A stretch of 39,671 bases of DNA from Sphingomonas sp. 28-63-12 (GTDB lineage Bacteria > Pseudomonadota > Alphaproteobacteria > Sphingomonadales > Sphingomonadaceae): assembly GCA_002281535.1 (NCBI GenBank), contig NCGD01000023.1, forward strand, positions 1-39,671. Direction: 5' to 3'. Position numbers and translations under genes: made by a program. Below the pieces are notes generated by a model. It searched no databases. It saw only the letters and a program-made list of their open reading frames with translations, and was not told where the DNA came from. Below are positions 25,865-35,848 of the stretch, in pieces (position 1 is the first letter of the stretch; each line of letters begins with the position of its first letter).

Positions 25865-26338
25865 ATGTCGATGCCGGACGCCTCCGTTGCCCCGCTATAT
25901 GAACTCAGCGTCACCCGCCTGATGGACGTGTCGCGCGCTATCGTCTGGCGGGCCTGGACCGAGCATTTGACCGAATGGTGGTGCCCAAAACCCTGGACCA
26001 CCGAGGTGATCGCGAATGACATGCGCCCGGGCGGCCGATCCGCGATGATCATGCGCGGCCCGAACGGCGAGGAATCGGCGATGGAGGGCGTGTTTCTCGA
26101 GGTTATCCCGGGCGAGAAGGTCGTCTTCACCAATGCCTTTACCAAGGGTTGGATTCCCCAAGCCCCCTTCATGATCGGCATCATGACCTTTGCCGATGAG
26201 GACGGCAAAACCCGCTATGTCGGCAGCGCGCGGCATTGGGACCAAGCCGCGATGGAGCAACATGCCGCGATGGGTTTTGTCGATGGCTGGAGCGTCGTCG
26301 CCGAACAGCTTGAGGCCGTCGCCCGTGGCCTCGTCTGA
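25865..26338 (+). CDS. SRPBCC/AHSA1 domain protein
   Basis: 157-aa START/AHSA1-like protein. Typical elements are LSVTRLMDVSRAIVWRAWTE, HLTEWWCPKPW, MRPGGRSAMIMRGPNGEE, VIPGEKVVFTNAF and the last helix MGFVDGWSVVAEQLEAVA. The fold binds hydrophobic ligands; the bacterial AHSA1-like branch has no proven Hsp90 role. Last gene of the VOC-DUF1428-VOC-VOC-GST run, 21 bp after the GST gene with CAAGGA in the gap. Confidence 0.9.
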   Translation: MSMPDASVAPLYELSVTRLMDVSRAIVWRAWTEHLTEWWCPKPWTTEVIANDMRPGGRSAMIMRGPNGEESAMEGVFLEVIPGEKVVFTNAFTKGWIPQAPFMIGIMTFADEDGKTRYVGSARHWDQAAMEQHAAMGFVDGWSVVAEQLEAVARGLV

Positions 26339-26466
26339 CGAGACTCAGCCGGCGGGTGCGGCTCATCGCAATCGCAGCACAATCACCCGCATTTTTCATC
26401 TTTGATCCGCGCGGCAATCGTGAGAAAGTGACGTCATGACGCCATGGCGGCGAATCGGAGAATGGC

Positions 26467-27309
26467 GTGGCCAAAAGACTGATTCTCCTCTTGGTGATGA
26501 TCGGCATGGGGTTCAGCCTCGCCAGCTGTGATCCGTGGAACAACCGATCCGGCTATGGCCGCACCGATGCACAGCGCGAATATGACCGGCGCGCCTATGA
26601 TGAGCGAATCGCGCGCGAGCAGGACAAGCGGGATCGCAAGGCGGCAGCACAGGACCGGCGCGACAATGGCGATATTTATGCAATCTTCGATCCGCCCCCC
26701 GCGGCGTGGCTGTCGCTCGATTTCGCCTGCTCGGGCGCGTTGCGTCGCGCGCAATGGCTGATTTGCGAGCATGACGATCTGGGATTGCTCCACCGCCGGC
26801 TCGCGCTGCAATGGGAGGCTGCGCGCCGCACCGCCTCACCCGAGCGACTGAGCGTGCTGACCGCGCAGCAACATGCGTTTTTGAGCGAGCGCAACGCCTG
26901 CGAGGATATAGCTTGCGTCTCCGCCGCCTATCGTCGCTATCTTACCGGCGAGGCCAGGCCCTATGCGCCTTGGTACAAAGCAGCGCCGCGCCGTTATTTT
27001 GCCAGCTACCGTGATGAGCCCGGCTATCATCGGCGGCCGGCCGACCGGCGTTATTGGCATGACCGCGCCAAGGATCGCGATGACCTGCATGATCGCGACG
27101 GCCATTCCCGACCCCCGCCCGAGCCGAGAAGCTGCATGGCGGAGATCGGCTTTGCCGGCGCGAACCAGCTCGCCAGCAAATGCGATGCCGTTACGCCGAC
27201 GCTCAGTTCACAATGCACCGTCCACAACAGCTGCGGCGGTATCCGCACCCAGATCGATCGCGGCTGCCGCCTGACCAGCGACAAGCCGGGTTTTTGCCGG
27301 CATTTTTAG
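26467..27309 (+). CDS. Putative lipoprotein with LprI-like Cys segment
   Basis: 280-aa exported protein. The signal peptide ends in a lipobox LAS-C21, indicating a lipid anchor. A charged Arg/Asp/Tyr-rich region (about 25-75) follows. DFACSGALRRAQWLICEHDDL (about 85-105) resembles the LprI/DUF1311 motif in which two cysteines flank a short helix. Further cysteine pairs occur at about 143-148 (CEDIAC) and in the C-terminal 70 residues, so several disulfides are expected. The C-terminal module from CMAEIG to the end (C..C..C..C pattern) is not recognised. GTG 26467 has GGAGAA five bases upstream. The LprI link suggests a periplasmic inhibitor or envelope protein; low certainty. Confidence 0.7.
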   Translation: MAKRLILLLVMIGMGFSLASCDPWNNRSGYGRTDAQREYDRRAYDERIAREQDKRDRKAAAQDRRDNGDIYAIFDPPPAAWLSLDFACSGALRRAQWLICEHDDLGLLHRRLALQWEAARRTASPERLSVLTAQQHAFLSERNACEDIACVSAAYRRYLTGEARPYAPWYKAAPRRYFASYRDEPGYHRRPADRRYWHDRAKDRDDLHDRDGHSRPPPEPRSCMAEIGFAGANQLASKCDAVTPTLSSQCTVHNSCGGIRTQIDRGCRLTSDKPGFCRHF

Positions 27310-27339
27310 CCGCCCGGCGATCCGCGCCTCAACGCTGAG

Positions 27340-27945
27340 TTACGCAAAGGCGGGCGCACCCTTGAGCTGCTGATAGGCGGCGATCACCTGCTGCAGCTTT
27401 GTCTCGAAGCTGCGGTCTCCCCCATTACGATCCGGATGATATTGCCGAACCAGCGACGCATAGCGTTCGCGCAGCGCGCGCCGGTCGACATCGGTGCCGA
27501 GCCCGAGCACCTTGAGCGCGCGGCGATCACCTTCGGACAAGGGACGGCCATCGGTGCGTTGAGCGGCGGTGCGGGCGCGAAAGCGGGCGCCGATCGCATC
27601 GAGCGGATCGCTGAAATCGGCCCAGGCGGGCGGACGATCTGCACCACTTGTGGCAAAGGCCCGGGTTTCGCGCTCCCAGCCCGCATAGGGGCGCTGCGCT
27701 GCATTAATCTCGTCGATGCTCATCCCCGCGAAAAAGTTATAGCGTGCGTTGAAGGCGCGGACATGATCAAGGCAGAACCAGCGATAAATCGCTGGCTCAT
27801 CGCGCAAGCTGGCGCCGTCCGGCGGCGGCGCGCGGAATTCGCCGGGGGCATCGCAGCCCGGCTCCATGCACGGCCGCGCACCATCGCCGACGCGGCCATG
27901 AAAGCGCGGCGAGGGTCGATCCTTCTTTTCACGCTCGTGCGTCAC
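27340..27945 (-). CDS. J-domain protein with C-terminal DnaJ domain
   Basis: 201 aa. The N-terminal part has a Cys cluster (CMEPGCDAPGEFRAP, later WFCLDHVRAFN) that could bind metal. The J domain is at the extreme C-terminus, with ALKVLGLGTDVDRRALRERYASLVRQY and the HPD signature at about 170-172, so it should stimulate a DnaK-type ATPase. The same layout is common in alphaproteobacteria beside bolA and cobS. GTG 27945 is chosen because GGGGAG sits just upstream and the family begins with this THER sequence; the frame stays open to 28098 into the bolA gene. It is divergent from bolA, with 39 bp between starts. Confidence 0.88.
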   Translation of the reverse strand: MTHEREKKDRPSPRFHGRVGDGARPCMEPGCDAPGEFRAPPPDGASLRDEPAIYRWFCLDHVRAFNARYNFFAGMSIDEINAAQRPYAGWERETRAFATSGADRPPAWADFSDPLDAIGARFRARTAAQRTDGRPLSEGDRRALKVLGLGTDVDRRALRERYASLVRQYHPDRNGGDRSFETKLQQVIAAYQQLKGAPAFA

Positions 27946-27984
27946 GTGGCTCCCCGAATGCCAAAAACGGTCTATATAGGGTGC

Positions 27985-28272
27985 ATGAAAAATGCTGCCA
28001 CTGGCCCTGTTGCCACCCAGATCGCCGTCCGCCTCGCCCGTGCGCTCGAGCCCAGCCTGCTCGAAATCATCAACGATAGCGCCAGCCATGCCGGCCATAT
28101 GGGCGATGATGGATCGGGCGAATCACATTTCACCGTAGTGATAGAAAGCGCCGCCTTCGCCGGCCAGTCGCGGGTTGCCCGGCAGCGGCTGGTCAACCAG
28201 GCGCTGGGTGATCTGATGGACGGCACCGTCCATGCGCTGGTGATCAAGGCGCGGGCACCCGAGGACGCGTGA
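27985..28272 (+). CDS. bolA: BolA family protein
   Basis: 95 aa. The BolA fold is clear: SHAGHMG and GESHFTVVIES, then SRVARQRLVNQAL and the closing HALVIKARAPED. BolA proteins bind monothiol glutaredoxins through Fe-S clusters and act in Fe-S delivery and iron or stress responses. ATG 27985 is preceded by AGGG; upstream open sequence belongs to the divergent J-domain gene. The stop overlaps the nudix GTG by four bases. Confidence 0.93.
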   Translation: MKNAATGPVATQIAVRLARALEPSLLEIINDSASHAGHMGDDGSGESHFTVVIESAAFAGQSRVARQRLVNQALGDLMDGTVHALVIKARAPEDA

Positions 28273-28718
28273 GCGCGCGCCAGCCTCGCCCGGCGGCGCG
28301 ATTGCTGCTGCTCGATCCGCTCGACCGGCTGCTGATGTTCCGTTTCGCCGCCGACGACCGTCCACCCTTCTGGGCGACGGCAGGAGGGGGCTGCGATCCC
28401 GGCGAAAGTTATGAAGCTGCAGCCCGGCGCGAACTGCTTGAGGAAACCGGGTTTGATCTCGATCCCGGCCCGCAGATCGCCCGCCGCGAGGTGACGTTCG
28501 TCACGCTGGAAGGCGTGCCGGTCTTTGCCGATGAACGCTATTTCCTGATCCGTACTGCTACTACCGAGATCGCGACCCATGGCCACACGGAACTTGAGCG
28601 CCGGGTGATGGCGGGGTGGCGCTGGTTCACCACAGCCGAACTGGCCGACTGGCCAGAGAAGATCTTCCCTGAGGATATTGTCGACATGCTCAACGGCCTG
28701 GCGGTGTGCGCATCATGA
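28269..28718 (+). CDS. NUDIX hydrolase
   Basis: 149-aa nucleoside-diphosphate-X pyrophosphohydrolase. The Nudix box spans about residues 40-62, beginning GGCDPGES and ending RRELLEETGF, with all metal-binding glutamates present. Substrate is unknown. It starts with GTG 28269 overlapping the bolA stop (GTGA) and its stop overlaps the pirin start (ATGA at 28715), so the three genes are translationally coupled. Confidence 0.93.
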   Translation: MSARQPRPAARLLLLDPLDRLLMFRFAADDRPPFWATAGGGCDPGESYEAAARRELLEETGFDLDPGPQIARREVTFVTLEGVPVFADERYFLIRTATTEIATHGHTELERRVMAGWRWFTTAELADWPEKIFPEDIVDMLNGLAVCAS

Positions 28719-29617
28719 CCGCGCCCCTCATCCTGCAGACGATCTTGCCGACCAGCCACGACCTTGGCGGCTTCAAGGTGCACCGGACCTTGCCCTCACG
28801 CCCGCGCACGATGGTCGGCCCGTTTATCTTCTTCGATCAGATGGGCCCGGCGAATCTGGCCGTCGGCGCCGGCATCGATGTGCGCCCCCACCCGCACATC
28901 AATCTGGCCACCGTCACCTATCTGTTTGCCGGGGCGATCGACCATCGCGATTCGGTTGGCAGCTTCGCGACCATCGAGCCGGGTGCGGTCAATCTGATGA
29001 CGGCGGGCCACGGCATCGCCCATTCGGAGCGCTCGCCGGCAAGCGAACGCGCCGCCGGGCCCGCGCTGTCGGGAATCCAGACCTGGCTTGCCTTGCCCGA
29101 GGCAGACGAGGAGATGGACCCCGCCTTCGAACATGTCGCCAAGGGCGACCTGCCGATCATCGACGGCAGCGGCGCGCGCGCGCGGATCATCATGGGATCG
29201 CTTTGGGGGAAAACGGCGCCGACCACGACCTATGCCCAGACCATCTATGCCGATATCCTGCTCGATGCAGGCGGCAGCATCCCGATCGACGCCAGCGCCG
29301 ATGAACGCGCGCTCTATGTCGCAATTGGCGATGCGCGCCTGGACGGGATGACGCTTGATCCGATGACGCTCTATGTCCTCAAACCTGGCACCGCCGCGAC
29401 GTTGCGCTCGGCGGGTGGCGGGCGGGTGATGCTGTGCGGTGGCGAAGCCTTTGCCAGCCCGCGCCACGTCTGGTGGAACTTCGTGTCGTCGAGCCGCGAC
29501 CGGATCAACCAGGCCAAGGCCGACTGGACCGCCGGCCGCTTTCCCAAAGTGCCGGGGGACGAAACCGACTATATTCCGATCCCCGCCGTGCCCAACACGA
29601 TCAGCCACCCGCAATAA
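28715..29617 (+). CDS. Pirin family protein
   Basis: 300-aa bicupin. The N-terminal cupin carries the pirin metal ligands H59, H61 (RPHPHINL), H103 and E105 (GIAHSE). The C-terminal cupin continues to GGRVMLCGGEAF and the typical WWNFVSSSRDRINQAKADW. Bacterial pirins act as quercetinases or bind metabolic enzymes; the role here is unknown. ATG 28715 overlaps the nudix stop; a GTG nine bases upstream is possible. Confidence 0.94.
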   Translation: MTAPLILQTILPTSHDLGGFKVHRTLPSRPRTMVGPFIFFDQMGPANLAVGAGIDVRPHPHINLATVTYLFAGAIDHRDSVGSFATIEPGAVNLMTAGHGIAHSERSPASERAAGPALSGIQTWLALPEADEEMDPAFEHVAKGDLPIIDGSGARARIIMGSLWGKTAPTTTYAQTIYADILLDAGGSIPIDASADERALYVAIGDARLDGMTLDPMTLYVLKPGTAATLRSAGGGRVMLCGGEAFASPRHVWWNFVSSSRDRINQAKADWTAGRFPKVPGDETDYIPIPAVPNTISHPQ

Positions 29618-29666
29618 TGTCCGCAAGCCAGCAGGGCATCGGCGCGGCGCGGCGCGAGGAGAAACA

Positions 29667-30551
29667 ATGATCCCACCCTTTCCGCTGCAGCGGATCGCAC
29701 TGCCAACCGGTGTCGTCCTCGAGGTCGCGGTCGCCGGCAACCCTGCGCATCCGCCGATCATCCTGCTCCATGGCTGGCCCGAATCGCACCGCACCTGGCG
29801 CCACCAGATTCCCGAACTGGCCCGGACGCATTTCGTGATCGCGCCCGATCAGCGCGGCTTTGCCCGCTCTTCAAAACCGGCTGCCGTCAGCGACTATGCG
29901 CCGCCCAAGCTGCTCGGCGATGTTCTGGCGCTGGCCGATCATTTCGGGGTGGATCGCTTCACCCTGGTTGGTCATGACTGGGGTGGCGCGGTCGCGTGGA
30001 TGGGCGCGCTCAACCGGTCCGACCGGGTGCAGCGGCTGGTGATCATCAACGCACCGCACCCGCTGATCTTTCAGCGCACGATGTTCGATGACCCCGACCA
30101 GCGCGCCGCCAGCCAATATATCACGGCGTTCCGTAACCCGGCACTCGAAGCGCATATCGCGGAGATCGGCGTCGATGCCTATTTCGCCAAGACCTTTGTC
30201 GGCCATGCCGATCAGGCGAAGCTGGCTGAAGAGAAGCCCTTTTACCTCGATCAATGGCAACAGCCCGGTGCCCTGACCGCGATGTACAACTGGTACCGCG
30301 CCAGCCCGATCATCGTTCCGCAGATAGGGGAGGAGCTGGCGCGCCCGGCATTCCTCGACAAGCCCTTCCCGCCGCTCGCCATGCCCGCGCTGGTGATCTG
30401 GGGCATGGCCGATACCGCGCTCAAACCCAGCCAGCTGGTCGGGCTTGACACGCTCGTCCCCGACCTGACCCTGGTGAAGGTCGATGCCGGCCATTTCGTG
30501 ACCTGGGAAGCACCGGACGCGGTCAACGCTGCGATGCGCGATTGGCTGTGA
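29667..30551 (+). CDS. Alpha/beta hydrolase, epoxide hydrolase-like
   Basis: 294 aa. The oxyanion motif is HGWPE at 35-39. The nucleophile elbow GHDWGG has aspartate (D104), which points to epoxide hydrolase or haloalkane/haloacetate dehalogenase rather than esterase. A cap-domain tyrosine in AMYNWYRA could activate an epoxide. The acid is in WGMADTAL and the catalytic histidine in DAGHFVTWEAP. GAGGAG precedes ATG 29667, so the longer open frame inside the pirin gene is not used. It lies 49 bp after pirin and probably belongs to the same operon. Confidence 0.9.
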   Translation: MIPPFPLQRIALPTGVVLEVAVAGNPAHPPIILLHGWPESHRTWRHQIPELARTHFVIAPDQRGFARSSKPAAVSDYAPPKLLGDVLALADHFGVDRFTLVGHDWGGAVAWMGALNRSDRVQRLVIINAPHPLIFQRTMFDDPDQRAASQYITAFRNPALEAHIAEIGVDAYFAKTFVGHADQAKLAEEKPFYLDQWQQPGALTAMYNWYRASPIIVPQIGEELARPAFLDKPFPPLAMPALVIWGMADTALKPSQLVGLDTLVPDLTLVKVDAGHFVTWEAPDAVNAAMRDWL

Positions 30552-30642
30552 TTTTGGGCTGATATCAGCGGGTCGCGCGCATTCGCCGATGTCAATCGCG
30601 ATCGGTTGCGCCTAGCGTATTGCCATGCCCAGGGAAAAAGCC

Positions 30643-32034
30643 ATGCGAAAGATAGTCTGTTTTGCCATTTTCGGCGCAGCGTTGGCGAGCAACGCGTCGG
30701 CGCGTCCGGCCGCCCCGGTTGCCGCTGCCGATCAGGCACTGAGCCTCGCCAAACAGGCGATCGCGCTGCGATCGGTGCGCGGCCCGGGCAACCAGACTCC
30801 CGAAGTCGCCGCGCTGTACAAGGCGGCGCTGGTCGCCGGCGGCATGCCTGCCGAGGCCATCGAAATCGTGCCCGTCGACGACACGGCCTATCTGATCGGC
30901 ACCTGGCACGGCAGCGATCCCACCCTGAAGCCGTTGGTCATTTCGGGGCACATGGACGTGGTCGAGGCCAAGGCAGCCGATTGGCAGCGCGATCCGTTCA
31001 CCGCGGTGGTCGAAAATGGCTATCTCTATGGTCGCGGCGCCACCGATATGAAGCTCGACGGCACGATCGCGATCGCCGCGCTGAATGATCTGCGCCGGAC
31101 GGGCTACAAACCGCGCCGGACCATCATCATCGAATTTTCGGGCGATGAGGAAACCGTGATGAAAACCTCGGCGCTGATTGCCGAGCGCCTCAAGGGCGCA
31201 GATCTCGTCCTCAATATCGATGGCGGCGGCGGGGTGCTTGACGAGGCGACCGGCAAGCCGAAATATTGGAGCTGGCAGGGCGCCGAGAAAACCTATGCCG
31301 ATTTCCAGCTGACCGTCACCAACCCCGGCGGCCATTCCTCCATGCCGCGCCCGATCAACGCAATCGTGCAGCTGTCGCGTGCGCTCGAAAAAATTGGTGC
31401 CTATCACTTCACGCCCGAACTCAGCCCGCTGACCCGTGAAGCGTTGGCGAAGGCAGCGGCATTTGAGGAACCGGCGATCGGCGCCGCACTCCGGGCTTTT
31501 GTTGCCGACCCCAGCGACCGGGCGGCGATCGCAACGCTCACCGCCAACCCGGCAACCGTGGGCAAGATCGGCACCACCTGCGTGCCCACGATGGTCAGCG
31601 GCGGTCATGCCGAAAATGCCCTGCCCCAGCGCGCCACCGCCAATATCAACTGCCGCATCTTCCCCGGCCACAAGCCCGCCGACATTATGGCCGAACTGGC
31701 CACGATAGTCGCTGATCCCGCGGTGGTGCTGACTGACGTCACCGAAGGCTCGGTTGCCAATGACGCCTCGCCGATGCGCCCCGATTTTGTCGCTGCCGTC
31801 GATCGGGCAATGAGCAAGGTTTATCCCGGCGTGCCGGTATTTCCGGCAATGGCGTCGGGCGCGAGCGATAATATGTGGTTCCGCTACAACCATGTCCCGG
31901 CCTATGGCGCGAGCCCGACCTTCATCAAGCCATCGGATGATTTCAGCCACGGCCTGAACGAGCGCACGCCGATTGCCACGATCGCACCGGCGATCTTGTA
32001 TTACCGCTCGCTGGTGGTCGATTTGTCGAAATAG
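30643..32034 (+). CDS. Exported M20/M25/M40 metallopeptidase
   Basis: 463-aa zinc hydrolase with a signal peptide (about residues 1-20, ending NASA). The metal sites of the family are visible: H103 and D105 in SGHMDVV, D135 in GRGATDMKLDG, and E169/E170 in SGDEET. A dimerisation domain starts at the GGHSSMPRP motif and a late histidine lies in FSHGLNER. It probably cleaves dipeptides or N-acyl amino acids in the periplasm. ATG 30643 is favoured over ATG 30625 because AGGG lies eight bases ahead and the signal peptide then starts with MRK. Confidence 0.92.
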   Translation: MRKIVCFAIFGAALASNASARPAAPVAAADQALSLAKQAIALRSVRGPGNQTPEVAALYKAALVAGGMPAEAIEIVPVDDTAYLIGTWHGSDPTLKPLVISGHMDVVEAKAADWQRDPFTAVVENGYLYGRGATDMKLDGTIAIAALNDLRRTGYKPRRTIIIEFSGDEETVMKTSALIAERLKGADLVLNIDGGGGVLDEATGKPKYWSWQGAEKTYADFQLTVTNPGGHSSMPRPINAIVQLSRALEKIGAYHFTPELSPLTREALAKAAAFEEPAIGAALRAFVADPSDRAAIATLTANPATVGKIGTTCVPTMVSGGHAENALPQRATANINCRIFPGHKPADIMAELATIVADPAVVLTDVTEGSVANDASPMRPDFVAAVDRAMSKVYPGVPVFPAMASGASDNMWFRYNHVPAYGASPTFIKPSDDFSHGLNERTPIATIAPAILYYRSLVVDLSK

Positions 32035-32241
32035 GCAGGGGCCTTGCCGCCCCGACGATAATCGGCATCGCGTTGGCCACCGGTTCACGCTATAGCGCGC
32101 CAGCCGATGGCGACAGATTCGAATAGCCTGAGCAACGAAATTGTAACTAGATTACGCGAGAGCGCTTGACGAGCGTATTTTACACCCCTAATGGCGCACT
32201 TCGCATTATTTTGTTGCGCTGCAATATCCGAAGGAAGCCTG

Positions 32242-33987
32242 ATGACCGAGAAATCCGGAGCCGATATCCTTGTCGAGGCGCTGTGCGATCTCGGCGTGGA
32301 GATCGTATTCGGCTATCCCGGCGGTGCCGTCCTGCCGATATATGATGCCTTGTTCCGGTCGGGACGGATCAAGCATATCCTTGTTCGCCACGAACAGGCC
32401 GCAACGCACGCCGCTGAGGGCTATGCCCGATCGACCGGCAAGCCGGGCGTGGTGCTCGTCACCTCCGGCCCGGGCGCGACAAATGCCGTCACCGGCATCA
32501 CGGATGCGCTGATGGATTCGATCCCGATGGTGGTGATCACGGGCCAGGTGCCGACCGCGCTGATCGGCACCGATGCGTTTCAGGAGGCTGATACCGTCGG
32601 CATCACCCGCCACTGCACCAAGCATAATTATCTGGTGAAGGACCCGGCCAAGCTCGGCGCGATCGTCCATGAAGCCTTTCATATCGCCACCTCGGGCCGG
32701 CCCGGCCCGGTGGTTGTCGATATCCCGAAGGACGTGCAGGTCGCGCTGGCGCGCTACACCAAGCCCGGCCCGATCAAGCACAAGACCTATCGCCCGCAGA
32801 TCAAGCCCGATCCGGCCGCGATTGAACAACTGGTCGACATGCTGGCGGCGGCCGAACGCCCGGTCTTCTATACTGGCGGCGGGATCATCAATTCGGGGCC
32901 GGCGGCAAGCCAGCTGCTGCGGGAACTGGCACAGATCACCGGTGCCCCTGTGACTTCGACCCTGATGGGTCTTGGCGCCTTTCCGGCCTCGTCAAAGCAA
33001 TGGCTTGGCATGCTTGGCATGCACGGCACCTATGAAGCCAATTGGGCAATGAATCAGGCCGATCTGATCATCGCGATGGGATCGCGCTTCGATGATCGCG
33101 TGACGGGGCGGCTTGACGCGTTCAGCCCGAATTCGCGCAAGGTCCATATCGATATCGATCGCAGCAGCATCAACAAGACGGTGCGGGTCGATTTGGCAGT
33201 CATTGCCGATGTCGGCTATGCGCTCGAGGCGATGATCCGCGTGTACAAGGCGCGGCAGCATCCCAAGCCCGACCTGACCGACTGGTGGCAGCGGATCGAG
33301 GGCTGGCGCGCGAAAAGGAGTCTGGATTTTGCCGATTCCAGGACCGAGATCATGCCGCAACGCGCGATCAGGGCGCTGTGGGAGGCAACCCACCGGCAGT
33401 CCCCGATCATCACCACCGAGGTCGGCCAGCACCAGATGTGGGCGGCGCAGCATTTCGGCTTCGAGCAGCCAAATAAATGGCTGACCAGCGGTGGGCTGGG
33501 CACGATGGGCTACGGCCTACCCGCCGCGATCGGCGCGCAACTCGGCCATCCCAAGGCGCTGGTGATCGACATCGCCGGCGAGGCATCGATCCAGATGAAC
33601 ATCCAGGAACTGGCGACCGCCACGCAATATCGGCTGCCGGTCAAGATCTTCATCCTCAACAACCAATATATGGGCATGGTCCGCCAGTGGCAGGAGCTGA
33701 CCTATGAGAGCCGCTATGCCGAGAGCTACAGCGACTCGTTGCCCGATTTCGTCAAGCTGGCCGAGGCTTATGGCTGGAAGGGCATCAAGATCGAGAAGCC
33801 GGGCGAGCTCGACGCGGGGATCGCCGCGATGCTCGCGCATGACGGGCCGGTGATGGTCGATTGCCGGGTGTCGCAAATGGCCAATTGCTTCCCGATGATT
33901 CCATCGGGTGCCGCCCATACCGACATGATCCTGGCCGCCGATCAGGTGACCGGGGTGATGGATGACGAAGCCAAGGCGCTGGTCTGA
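32242..33987 (+). CDS. ilvB: Acetolactate synthase, large subunit
   Basis: 581-aa ThDP enzyme that joins pyruvate with pyruvate or 2-oxobutyrate, the first common step to valine, leucine and isoleucine. The N-terminus has GYPGGAVLPIYDAL and the catalytic E51 (HEQAATHAAEG). The FAD-binding middle has GSRFDDRVTGRLDAF. The ThDP/Mg motif near 443-450 reads DIAGEASIQMN, with Glu where many enzymes have GDG or GDA, followed by FILNNQYMGMVRQWQ. The start is ATG 32242 with AAGGAAG upstream; the frame is open to 32191, and no leader peptide with a run of branched-chain codons is seen. The stop overlaps the ilvH start by one base. Also called ilvI or ilvG in some species. Confidence 0.96.
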   Translation: MTEKSGADILVEALCDLGVEIVFGYPGGAVLPIYDALFRSGRIKHILVRHEQAATHAAEGYARSTGKPGVVLVTSGPGATNAVTGITDALMDSIPMVVITGQVPTALIGTDAFQEADTVGITRHCTKHNYLVKDPAKLGAIVHEAFHIATSGRPGPVVVDIPKDVQVALARYTKPGPIKHKTYRPQIKPDPAAIEQLVDMLAAAERPVFYTGGGIINSGPAASQLLRELAQITGAPVTSTLMGLGAFPASSKQWLGMLGMHGTYEANWAMNQADLIIAMGSRFDDRVTGRLDAFSPNSRKVHIDIDRSSINKTVRVDLAVIADVGYALEAMIRVYKARQHPKPDLTDWWQRIEGWRAKRSLDFADSRTEIMPQRAIRALWEATHRQSPIITTEVGQHQMWAAQHFGFEQPNKWLTSGGLGTMGYGLPAAIGAQLGHPKALVIDIAGEASIQMNIQELATATQYRLPVKIFILNNQYMGMVRQWQELTYESRYAESYSDSLPDFVKLAEAYGWKGIKIEKPGELDAGIAAMLAHDGPVMVDCRVSQMANCFPMIPSGAAHTDMILAADQVTGVMDDEAKALV

Positions 33988-34502
33988 TGCACATCACGCA
34001 GGAAAAGGCCGAGCGCCACACGCTCGCGGTCATCGTCGACAACGAACCCGGCATCTTGGCACGGATCGCTGGGCTGTTCACCGCGCGCGGCTATAATATC
34101 GAAAGCCTGACAGTGAGCGAGATCACCGCCGACAAGGCAGTCAGCCGGATCACCATCGTCACCTCGGCCAGCCCATCGGTGCTCGAACAGATCGTCGCGC
34201 AGCTTGACCGGCTGGTCCCGGTCCACAAGGTCACCGACCTGACGACGGCGGGCGCGCATGTCGAGCGCGAGCTGGCGCTGATCAAGGTCGTCGGCACGGG
34301 CGATCACCGGATCGAAGCGTTGCGCCTCGCCGATGTCTACCGCGCTCGCGTCGTCGATGCGACCACGTCCAGCTTCGTCTTCGAAGTCACCGGCGGCACC
34401 GACAAGATCGACAAATTCATCGAACTGATGCGCGAAGTCGGCCTGATCGAAGTCGCGCGGACCGGAATCGTGGCGATTTCGCGGGGCAAGGACGCGGCGT
34501 AG
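33987..34502 (+). CDS. ilvH: Acetolactate synthase, small regulatory subunit
   Basis: 171-aa regulatory subunit that activates the large subunit and gives valine feedback inhibition. The ACT domain starts with HTLAVIVDNEPGILARIAGLFTARG and YNIESLTVSE. The C-terminal ACT-like domain has ELALIKVVGTGDHR and VFEVTGGTDKIDKFIELMR. It begins in TGATG at the ilvB stop, so it is translationally coupled. Also called ilvN. Confidence 0.96.
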   Translation: MHITQEKAERHTLAVIVDNEPGILARIAGLFTARGYNIESLTVSEITADKAVSRITIVTSASPSVLEQIVAQLDRLVPVHKVTDLTTAGAHVERELALIKVVGTGDHRIEALRLADVYRARVVDATTSSFVFEVTGGTDKIDKFIELMREVGLIEVARTGIVAISRGKDAA

Positions 34503-34531
34503 AATTTAGGACGACCACAAACCACCACAAT

Positions 34532-35671
<1,140 letters not shown>

Positions 35672-35699
35672 TCCGGCCCACAGGGTCTGAACATGCGAA

Positions 35700-35730
35700 G
35701 GGCGGGTCTCCACCGGAGGCCCGCCCTTTT
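35700..35730 (+). terminator. Intrinsic terminator after ilvC
   Basis: GGGCGGGTCTCC (35700-35711) pairs with GGAGGCCCGCCC (35715-35726), 12 base pairs including one T-G pair, with an ACC loop and then TTTT. It lies 28 bp after the ilvC stop and should end the ilvBHC transcript. Confidence 0.9.
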
Positions 35731-35848
35731 CGTTGCGGTGTTCGCTTCGGTCAATCGACGAACGGCATACAGCGCCCGCCCATTGCCGGTTGCGAGGCAG
35801 TCGCAAACCCGATACCTCCATTTTCGAAGTATCGGGGAAAACAATCGC

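Noticed and set aside
30592-32088. 498-codon minus-strand frame
   Set aside because: Antisense shadow of the M20 peptidase gene, which has signal peptide and metal ligands.
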